Shown: piece by piece, positions 1-5,059 of the stretch
Layout: each line of letters begins with the position of its first letter
Numbering within the stretch: position 1 is the first letter of the stretch
Source: an uncultured Ignavibacteriota bacterium
GTDB taxonomy: Bacteria; Bacteroidota; Ignavibacteria; Tepidaquicellales; Tepidaquicellaceae
DNA length: 6,354 bases
Direction of reading: 5' to 3'
NCBI GenBank assembly: GCA_937959065.1
Contig: CALGOI010000144.1
Location: 1-6,354, forward strand
Program-made: the position numbers and the translations under genes
Notes under the pieces: model-generated
Database searches by the model: none
Seen by the model: the letters and a program-made list of their open reading frames with translations, nothing else
What the model was told of the DNA's origin: nothing

Positions 1-1631
1 TTATAATCCTTATAATATGACTCAACCCTAATAATAACATCTCCTTCGTTATTATATTCATAACCCAGGATGTAGTGTACTGCCTCTTCCGGTTTTAAGT
101 CGTAATTATTTCCATAAAGGTTGTTTGACAGCGAAGTGTACTGGTGATATATACCTGTTGCTCCTTTGAGGAAGTGCTTATCGGCAATCCGGAATACCAT
201 TGAGAGTCTCGGATCGACATTAATTTTGTCGGCTAGCGTACTATAATCCGATCTTATTCCTGCAATTGTATACAGGTCATCAAATACCCGGATCTTTGTT
301 TCACCGTACAGTCCGACTCTTCCTGAATGAAGAGCATTGCTGTAAGTAAAGCTTGGGGCATTCGGTCTCAGATTGTATGAAAACACCGGCAATGTTCCGT
401 CTCCTTTATACTCATTATACTCATATTCAGCACCACTCTTAAAATCAATTTTACTGTTTAATGGAGTAGTGTAGTCTACTCTGACCTTTCCATATGTAGT
501 AATCTCTGTATTATCGAGGATACTGTAATTAATGTTACCGTCATACTTGCTGTAAGATACACTTGTCTCTAATAGGTCAGATGTACCCGGTACGGTAGAG
601 AATTTCAAATTACCAAAATAAGAATTTGATTTTGACTGGAAATAACCGTCAAATGTCGGACTTGTACTGTAAACACCTACTTTATCCCTCGAAAAATTTG
701 TGTAAAATTTGAACAAAGTATTATCGTCTACCCTGTATGACGCTGTACCACCGAGACCTTGTGTCTGGGGAATAGGGTTATACTCATCGGCTTTGCCATG
801 CAATTCCAGAAAAGGCTTTAAATATGAGACCGTACCCTGAAATGTAGCGCCAAGTTTACTGTCATCTGAGCGATATGAACCCGCAAGGCTGCTAAGACCC
901 AAGCCGACAACAGCAAACATACCGGTATTTCTCGGCATATCATAACTCTGCAAATCGAGTACAGCCGATAATACGTTACCGAACTGTGCCGAAAACCCTC
1001 CGCTGGTAAAATTGATCCCCTTTAACCCCCAAGGATTAATGGTAGAGTATGATGAATTATTACTGGCATTATCAAATATAAAGGGGTTGTAAAGAGATGC
1101 CTGATCAAGGATCGTCAGAACCTCATCGGGGTCACCTCCTCTTACTGCTATACGGCTTCCTTCATCTACCTGGTTCGAACCGGGGAAAGTGGTTATCGCC
1201 CTGTAAAGATCTGCATCCGCTCCGGGAATCCTCACTATCTCAAGCGGTGATAATGTAAGCTTTGAATTCTCACCCGAAATAAATGAGCTGGCGGTGACAA
1301 CAATTTCATCTGTTGTAACAATTGTCGATAAAACTATATCAAGCTCCGTCTGTTGTCCCTCTGTTATACTGATAGCAATTGTCTGATCTGAATAATTGAT
1401 TGCTGTTATTAATAAAGTAAAATCGCCTGTTTTCCGTGTTTCAAATTCATACTTGCCATCTTTATCTGATGTCGCTCCGTCGATTGTACCTTCAAGTACA
1501 AGATTTGCGCCTTCAATTGCTTTTCCTTTTTTATCCTTAACAGTACCGTATATCCTTGCCCTTTCCTGAGCAAAAAGATCAGTACAATTCATTAAAATTA
1601 CTACAATGAAGAAGTAGATTAACCGGTTCAT
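1..1631 (-). CDS. TonB-dependent outer-membrane receptor with N-terminal carboxypeptidase-regulatory-like domain, 3' end off the window
   Basis: The frame is open from the ATG at 1631 to the window edge (543 codons); the C-terminal part is missing. Residues 1-21 form a signal peptide (Arg3, hydrophobic core 4-14, likely cleavage after LFA before Gln22). Residues about 25-100 are a CarboxypepD_reg-like beta-sandwich (ARIYGTVKDKKGKAIEGANL, then SDKDGKYEFE). A TonB-box-like TDEIVVTAS lies at 107-115. The plug domain follows at about 120-230, with IAVRGGDPDEV, the LDQASLYNPF segment and GGFSAQFGNVLSAVLDLQS. From about 240 on come alternating aromatic/polar beta-barrel strands, ending near LKPEEAVHYILGYEY, a motif that usually has further strands after it. 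Such receptors import ligands across the outer membrane using TonB-ExbBD energy. The ligand cannot be told: no SusD partner or siderophore gene is visible. The start directly abuts the stop of the pterin dehydratase gene (TAAATG) and has no recognisable Shine-Dalgarno, so translational coupling is likely. Confidence 0.93.
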   Translation of the reverse strand, partial: MNRLIYFFIVVILMNCTDLFAQERARIYGTVKDKKGKAIEGANLVLEGTIDGATSDKDGKYEFETRKTGDFTLLITAINYSDQTIAISITEGQQTELDIVLSTIVTTDEIVVTASSFISGENSKLTLSPLEIVRIPGADADLYRAITTFPGSNQVDEGSRIAVRGGDPDEVLTILDQASLYNPFIFDNASNNSSYSTINPWGLKGINFTSGGFSAQFGNVLSAVLDLQSYDMPRNTGMFAVVGLGLSSLAGSYRSDDSKLGATFQGTVSYLKPFLELHGKADEYNPIPQTQGLGGTASYRVDDNTLFKFYTNFSRDKVGVYSTSPTFDGYFQSKSNSYFGNLKFSTVPGTSDLLETSVSYSKYDGNINYSILDNTEITTYGKVRVDYTTPLNSKIDFKSGAEYEYNEYKGDGTLPVFSYNLRPNAPSFTYSNALHSGRVGLYGETKIRVFDDLYTIAGIRSDYSTLADKINVDPRLSMVFRIADKHFLKGATGIYHQYTSLSNNLYGNNYDLKPEEAVHYILGYEYNNEGDVIIRVESYYKDY

Positions 1632-1916
1632 TTAAAATTTTAATTTATTGATTTCTTTTGCAATATTAACGTCTTTATCGGTAATACCGTTCTCTGTGTG
1701 TGTCGAGAATGACATTTCAACTTCTGAATACTTTAACGTAAGCCAATCCGGGTGATGATCGAACTGCTGGCAGAGAGTTCCTATAGCAGCGACGAGTCCC
1801 ATAGTCTGGGGAAAATTATCCGTTTTGATCTTCTTCTTGAGGGAATCTCCGTCCTTTTCCCATCCATCCAGATTTGTGAGAGCTTCATTAATTTGTTCAT
1901 CTGTTAGCTTAGACAT
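1632..1916 (-). CDS. phhB: pterin-4a-carbinolamine dehydratase (PCD/DCoH family)
   Basis: This 94-residue protein has the usual length and core of the family. Known members dehydrate 4a-hydroxytetrahydropterin, made by aromatic amino acid hydroxylases, to quinonoid dihydropterin in the cytoplasm; some bacterial members have been tied to molybdopterin metabolism. The signature is clear: FDHHPDW at 52-58 gives the His54-His55 pair, STH at 71-73 supplies the third active-site histidine (His73), and ITDKDVNIAKEIN at 78-90 is the conserved C-terminal helix with its acidic start. The segment between the His pair and His73 seems one residue longer than in human DCoH. No aromatic amino acid hydroxylase is encoded in the window, so the physiological pterin is unknown. 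The start codon overlaps the end of the upstream regulator gene by 8 nt and is preceded by a good Shine-Dalgarno. The downstream TonB receptor begins at the next base after its stop. Confidence 0.93.
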   Translation of the reverse strand: MSKLTDEQINEALTNLDGWEKDGDSLKKKIKTDNFPQTMGLVAAIGTLCQQFDHHPDWLTLKYSEVEMSFSTHTENGITDKDVNIAKEINKLKF

Positions 1917-2229
1917 TATTATCTCCTTTCTGATTATTTTTTATAATTGATTCGAGTTTGTGTATATAATCTTCGAAAGCTTTGTGTCCTTTATTAGTTA
2001 TTTTATAAATAGATTGAGGTTTTCTGTCCACGAAAGCCTTATTTACCTTAATATAACCAGCATCCTCCAGCTTTTTCAAATGAACACTAAGGTTTCCATC
2101 CGTAGCATTGGTTTTTTCTTTTATGAACTTAAATTCCGCTTCCTCAACACTTATCAATACAGCCATTATAGCGGTTCTGATTCGCGAGTGGAGAATTTCA
2201 TCTATTTTCTGATAATCAAATTCGCTCAT
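1909..2229 (-). CDS. single-domain winged-helix transcriptional regulator (HTH_34-like)
   Basis: This 106-residue protein is essentially one winged helix-turn-helix domain. The N-terminal helix (IDEILHSRIRTAIMAVL, 9-25) leads into an EEAEFKFIKEKTNATDGNLSVHL stretch with the recognition helix at about 43-57. It ends LKKLEDAGYI, then the wing at about 60-78 (KVNKAFVDRKPQSIYKIT) and a C-terminal helix at 80-98 that probably dimerises. The TDGNLSVHLKKLEDAGY pattern is typical of the HTH_34 group, related to ArsR/MarR/PadR regulators. There are no cysteines, so an ArsR-type thiol metal site is absent, and no ligand-binding domain is attached. The gene starts directly after the stop of the second membrane-protein gene (TAAATG) with only a weak AGG upstream. 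It probably binds the twin palindromes at the head of its own operon, which is an inference. Its signal may come from the co-encoded membrane proteins. Confidence 0.88.
   Translation of the reverse strand: MSEFDYQKIDEILHSRIRTAIMAVLISVEEAEFKFIKEKTNATDGNLSVHLKKLEDAGYIKVNKAFVDRKPQSIYKITNKGHKAFEDYIHKLESIIKNNQKGDNNV
1923..1929 (-). promoter_or_regulatory. Shine-Dalgarno (AAAGGAG) for the pterin dehydratase gene
   Basis: AAAGGAG sits 6 nt before the ATG at 1916 and inside the end of the regulator gene. It fixes the start that produces the 8-nt overlap between the two genes. Confidence 0.7.
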
Positions 2230-2832
2230 TTAAGCCTGTACTGCTAATTCTTTTTTCCACCTGTAATACAAAACAAAACCGGGAATTATTGAAAACAAAC
2301 TAAGCATAATGCCATACGCAAGTATTACCTCAATTCCATTCATAAAGAATAAAATTCCGGCTCCGATCCACCATCCAAAAGCTACTGCAAGAATAAATCC
2401 GGACTTTTGAATCCTTGAACTGATGTAGTTAGCTCCTCCTGCTACTGCCGCAATAGTAGGACAGATAGCATCATAAGGTATAACTTTAGCCGGGATACCC
2501 ACAAATGCTATAACTGCCATTGTTACACCTGCCCCTATCCAGGTATGCATTATCATTTTTCCGGCAAAGGTTTTACTTTTCTCCTTTTTCCTGTCCCGTA
2601 TTCCAAAAATTATTGAGAAAACCCATCCTATAACAATGCAATTCATCCAGACCCAATTAATAAAATTACCTTCGATATTATTCTTTACTCCAACGTAAGT
2701 CAGAATAGATGCTATCCCTACAATTACTCCCCACAGTATATAATACTTACCGTTATCGAGTGTTGCCTGTCTGCTATCGTCGATTACTTTTTTGATAAAA
2801 CTTATCTCGGATTCCAATTGATGAGTAGACAT
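2230..2832 (-). CDS. six-helix inner-membrane protein of unrecognised family, paralogue of the gene at 2832-3443
   Basis: I do not recognise a named family for this 200-residue protein. A short amphipathic cytoplasmic-looking N-terminus (SEISFIKKVIDDSRQATLDN, 8-27) precedes about six hydrophobic segments, at roughly 29-48, 59-78, 95-113, 121-138, 145-164 and 169-190. A basic loop, RDRKKEKSK, lies at 79-87 and a basic tail, RWKKE, at 191-195, which suggests both face the cytoplasm. It shares with its upstream neighbour the YILWG motif at 31-35, GW at 69-70, GAGVTM at 100-105, FGWWI at 152-156 and IIPG at 182-185, all at matching positions, so the pair arose by duplication. No catalytic or transporter motif is visible. 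The start overlaps the previous stop by one base (TAATG) behind a strong AGGAGG. The adjacent regulator suggests a sensing or envelope-response role, possibly as a heteromer with the paralogue; this is inference only. Confidence 0.85.
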   Translation of the reverse strand: MSTHQLESEISFIKKVIDDSRQATLDNGKYYILWGVIVGIASILTYVGVKNNIEGNFINWVWMNCIVIGWVFSIIFGIRDRKKEKSKTFAGKMIMHTWIGAGVTMAVIAFVGIPAKVIPYDAICPTIAAVAGGANYISSRIQKSGFILAVAFGWWIGAGILFFMNGIEVILAYGIMLSLFSIIPGFVLYYRWKKELAVQA

Positions 2833-3443
2833 TATGCTGTTACCTCCTGTTTTCCATTATACTGCTTTCTCCATTTATTATAGAAATACAAACCCGGGAT
2901 TATCTGGAACAGAACCATCAGTCCGGCAAAGATTGCAAGTGAATGGATGGATTTCCAGTACATAAATACTGCCGATGTGATCCACCAGCCAAAACCGATA
3001 AACCGTATCCACTTCTCTCCATAAACAGTACCGCTGACGAAATATGCAATTCCGAGTATCACCGACATAAGAGGCAGTATTCCATAACCGCTGATAGTTC
3101 CAGACATAGTACCTGCAAATCCTACCATTGTCATAGATAAACCTGCTGAGAACCAGACCGCGCCAAGAACTTTATCGGATATAGTCCTGGCTTTGAAAGT
3201 TTTTTTCTCTTTGCTGATTCCAACTATAGTTATAATCCATCCAAGTCCTACAACAGCGATCCAGACATAAGTCGGGTTTATTGAGGTGATATCCATCAGC
3301 CGAAGATAGTTGAACATTATCCCTATTACTACCAGGATACCCCACAGAATGTATCCGATACCATTCTCCGCCAGCGACCTTCGGCTCTCCTCCATCAGTC
3401 CTTTGATGTAGGTTAATTCGTATTCCGCTTTTTGAACTTCCAT
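2832..3443 (-). CDS. six-helix inner-membrane protein of unrecognised family, first gene of the regulated operon
   Basis: This 203-residue protein opens the five-gene operon. It begins with a charged amphipathic segment (ELTYIKGLMEESRRSLAEN, 9-27). About six transmembrane segments follow, near 30-48, 58-76, 95-113, 118-138, 146-164 and 169-188, and a basic tail WRKQYNGKQE. A lysine-rich loop, SKEKKTFKAR, lies at 77-86. The motifs YILWG (31-35), GW (68-69), GFGWWI (150-155) and IIPG (181-184) recur in the next gene, showing a tandem paralogous pair. The ATG at 3443 is chosen because it follows the promoter and operators by a plausible leader of about 40 nt; no Shine-Dalgarno is evident before it. 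No enzyme, channel or transporter signature is recognised. Similar length and shared motifs without obvious catalytic residues fit a sensor, scaffold or small stress membrane protein. Function remains unassigned. Confidence 0.85.
   Translation of the reverse strand: MEVQKAEYELTYIKGLMEESRRSLAENGIGYILWGILVVIGIMFNYLRLMDITSINPTYVWIAVVGLGWIITIVGISKEKKTFKARTISDKVLGAVWFSAGLSMTMVGFAGTMSGTISGYGILPLMSVILGIAYFVSGTVYGEKWIRFIGFGWWITSAVFMYWKSIHSLAIFAGLMVLFQIIPGLYFYNKWRKQYNGKQEVTA
2843..2848 (-). promoter_or_regulatory. strong Shine-Dalgarno (AGGAGG) for the second membrane-protein gene
   Basis: AGGAGG followed by T lies inside the last codons of the upstream gene, 10 nt before the ATG at 2832. It supports that start and a TAATG stop-start overlap. 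It stands out because the starts at 3443, 2229 and 1631 have weak or no Shine-Dalgarno. Confidence 0.7.
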
Positions 3444-3461
3444 GATAATTTTGACTTTGAT

Positions 3462-3473
3462 TAAAGTACTTTA
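3462..3473. promoter_or_regulatory. putative operator, promoter-distal 12-bp perfect palindrome
   Basis: TAAAGTACTTTA is a perfect 12-bp palindrome lying 18 nt upstream of the ATG at 3443, inside the predicted 5' leader. An identical copy lies at 3479-3490, 17 bp away centre to centre. A palindrome of this size fits a winged-helix dimer, and the obvious candidate is the HTH_34-like protein encoded in the same operon. Assignment of the binding protein is inference. Confidence 0.65.
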
Positions 3474-3478
3474 TTTTT

Positions 3479-3490
3479 TAAAGTACTTTA
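3479..3490. promoter_or_regulatory. putative operator, promoter-proximal 12-bp perfect palindrome
   Basis: This second TAAAGTACTTTA starts at the very next base after the TAACTTTG -7 element. It therefore covers the expected transcription start (about 3484-3486), a position where a bound repressor would block RNA polymerase. The copies are separated by five T residues (3474-3478). Because each copy is self-complementary, the two can also pair with each other in RNA as a 12-bp stem with a 5-nt loop. Confidence 0.7.
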
Positions 3491-3521
3491 CAAAGTTAGA
3501 TAAGAATTGTTATAATGTCAA
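3491..3521 (-). promoter_or_regulatory. promoter of the five-gene operon (TTGACA, 17 nt, TAACTTTG)
   Basis: Reading the minus strand, TTGACA lies at 3521-3516 and TAACTTTG at 3498-3491, with 17 nt between them. TAACTTTG matches the Bacteroidota -7 consensus TAnnTTTG, and the TTG of the upstream box lies 20 nt before it, as expected for the -33 element of that group. It begins 7 nt downstream of the preceding terminator's U-tract. It would give a leader of about 40 nt before the ATG at 3443. Confidence 0.75.
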
Positions 3522-3528
3522 GAGGTAT

Positions 3529-3558
3529 AAAAAAATAGTCCGGAATTAAACCGGACTA
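3529..3558 (-). terminator. Rho-independent terminator after the isocitrate dehydrogenase pair
   Basis: On the minus strand, an 8-bp perfect stem (TAGTCCGG at 3558-3551 pairing with CCGGACTA at 3543-3536) encloses a 7-nt loop and is followed by seven T residues (3535-3529). It lies 37 nt after the stop codon at 3596. There is no T-run on the plus-strand side, so it acts in one direction and separates the IDH unit from the membrane-protein operon. Confidence 0.88.
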
Positions 3559-3595
3559 ATAAACATTACTAATTGATAATTAATGATTAAATATG

Positions 3596-5047
3596 TTACT
3601 GTCCCTGTGCCTTACTGTATCCGTCAATTCCGTTGAATGTATATAGATGTTCGGTCTTAATAAAATCATATCCGTCATTATTGAGCTTTTTGAGCAGATC
3701 GAGAACATCAGTATGTTTTAAAGCCGATTTATCGGGTGATTCAAACCTGCATCTCCAGTGGTCCGTACAGAATGTATCCGGAAGTCCTTCAGGCCAGACC
3801 TTAACACCTCGATTGCTGATAACGATGAGTTTGAGAGTATCATTTGTATATTCATTTAGCTTTTGTCCAAGCTCTTCAGCAGTACCCTCATCCCAATCCA
3901 GGAATACGTCCACGCCGACAAGCTCTTTCTTTTCTTTCTCTACTTTTGTGACATGAGACTTCTTTATCTTCTGCTGGTCAGGTGTCGGAATGTAATCGAC
4001 AGGTTTTAAAACTTTTGGCTTCTGCCCAAGGCGTTCAATGACTGCGTCTGTGAATTGAGTTGTGCCTACTTTTTCCTGGTTTAAGGCTTCATTGAATACG
4101 TCCCCTGTCAAAATTCCGTCCTCGATTGTTGTAAGCCATGCATTATGTATTTTTTCCGCTGCCTCATACTGCCCGATATGTGTTAACATCATTACTGCAC
4201 CCATCAGGAGACCCGATGGGTTAGCGATGTTCTTGCCCGCGATCGTAGGAGCTGAGCCGTGTATCGCTTCAAACATAGCATAGTCATCACCTATATTAGC
4301 TGAACCTGCCAGACCGACTGAACCAGTTATCTGGGCCGCGATATCTGAAATGATATCACCGTATAAATTCTCTGTAACGATCACATCAAGTGTCCCCGGC
4401 GCTGACGCAAGAAACGCCGAACCAATGTCCACAATAAATGAGTCGCTTTCTATCTCAGGGTATTCTTTTGCTACATCCAGAAATACTTTGTGAAAGATAC
4501 CGTCCGTAAGCTTCATAATATTGTCTTTAATGAAGCAGGTGACTTTCTTCCTGTGATTAGTGCGGGCGTACTCAAATGCATAACGGCAGATCTTCTCCGA
4601 ACCGGGACGGGAAATAAGTTTTAAACACTGGTAAACTTGATTCGTCTGCCTGTGTTCTATTCCCGCATAAAGATCTTCCTCGTTCTCACGAACTATCACC
4701 ACATCCATCTCCGGATGTTTCGACGCGATGAACGGGCTGTAAGATACGCACGGTCTTACATTCGCGTAAAGCCCGAGAGTCTTACGTGTGGTTACGTTAA
4801 GGCTCTTGTAACCTCCGCCCTGAGGTGTGGTTATCGGTGCTTTAAGGAATATCTTGGTTCGCAGCAGTGAATCCCATGACTCTTTGGATATACCGCTGGT
4901 ATTTCCGGAGAGATACACTTTCTCTCCTATCTCTATCACTTCTATATCTAACTGTGCTCCTCCCGCTTCGAGTATCTTCAAAACGGAGGTCATTATTTCA
5001 GGTCCTATTCCGTCACCATAAGCAACGGTTATCGGGGTCTTACTCAT
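3596..5047 (-). CDS. isocitrate dehydrogenase, Thermus-type with C-terminal extension domain
   Basis: This 483-residue protein oxidatively decarboxylates isocitrate to 2-oxoglutarate in the TCA cycle (cytoplasmic, Mg2+/Mn2+-dependent family). The catalytic domain covers about 1-345. GDGIGPE is at 11-17, and the isocitrate-binding Ser82, Asn84 and Arg88 (KSLNVTTRK) are present. So are Arg98, Arg120 and Tyr127 (RENEEDLYAG), Lys174 (IKDNIMK), Asp207, and metal-site Asp231/Asp235 (NLYGDIISD). Ser82/Asn84 favour IDH over isopropylmalate dehydrogenase. From about 375 to 483 it keeps the extra domain seen in Thermus thermophilus IDH (VGVDVFLDW, ISNRGVKVWP, DHWRCRF, FNGIDGYSKAQG), joined by a Lys-rich linker at 361-374. 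The cofactor site is odd: HGSAPTIAGKNIANPS puts Thr268-Ile269 where Thermus and E. coli NADP enzymes have Lys-Tyr, and NAD enzymes have Asp-Ile, so the coenzyme is uncertain. It starts 12 nt after the other IDH, with AAGGA at 5061-5057. Confidence 0.93.
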   Translation of the reverse strand: MSKTPITVAYGDGIGPEIMTSVLKILEAGGAQLDIEVIEIGEKVYLSGNTSGISKESWDSLLRTKIFLKAPITTPQGGGYKSLNVTTRKTLGLYANVRPCVSYSPFIASKHPEMDVVIVRENEEDLYAGIEHRQTNQVYQCLKLISRPGSEKICRYAFEYARTNHRKKVTCFIKDNIMKLTDGIFHKVFLDVAKEYPEIESDSFIVDIGSAFLASAPGTLDVIVTENLYGDIISDIAAQITGSVGLAGSANIGDDYAMFEAIHGSAPTIAGKNIANPSGLLMGAVMMLTHIGQYEAAEKIHNAWLTTIEDGILTGDVFNEALNQEKVGTTQFTDAVIERLGQKPKVLKPVDYIPTPDQQKIKKSHVTKVEKEKKELVGVDVFLDWDEGTAEELGQKLNEYTNDTLKLIVISNRGVKVWPEGLPDTFCTDHWRCRFESPDKSALKHTDVLDLLKKLNNDGYDFIKTEHLYTFNGIDGYSKAQGQ

Positions 5048-5059
5048 TTAAATTTATCC

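Noticed and set aside
1582..1587. Possible lipobox cysteine (Cys16) in the receptor's signal peptide
   Set aside because: The residues before it (Leu-Met-Asn) do not fit a lipobox, and a normal signal peptidase site (LFA before Gln22) follows; a TonB receptor is not expected to be a lipoprotein.
1..1631. SusC/RagA-type glycan receptor
   Set aside because: No SusD partner or glycan enzyme genes are present, and the visible part fits a shorter carboxypeptidase-domain TonB receptor with about 200 more residues expected.
1909..2229. ArsR-type metal sensor
   Set aside because: There are no cysteines and no metal-site histidine cluster; the pattern fits the HTH_34 group better.
1960..2247. Plus-strand open frame opposite the winged-helix regulator gene
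   Set aside because: It lies antisense to a well-supported family member and has no recognisable domain; it is a low-complexity hydrophobic shadow frame.
3559..3595. AT-rich stretch between the IDH stop codon and the terminator stem
   Set aside because: It has only imperfect, short symmetric pieces; no promoter, gene or convincing hairpin is visible.
3596..5047. 3-isopropylmalate or homoisocitrate dehydrogenase
   Set aside because: Ser82 and Asn84 at the substrate site and the Thermus IDH-type C-terminal domain favour isocitrate dehydrogenase.
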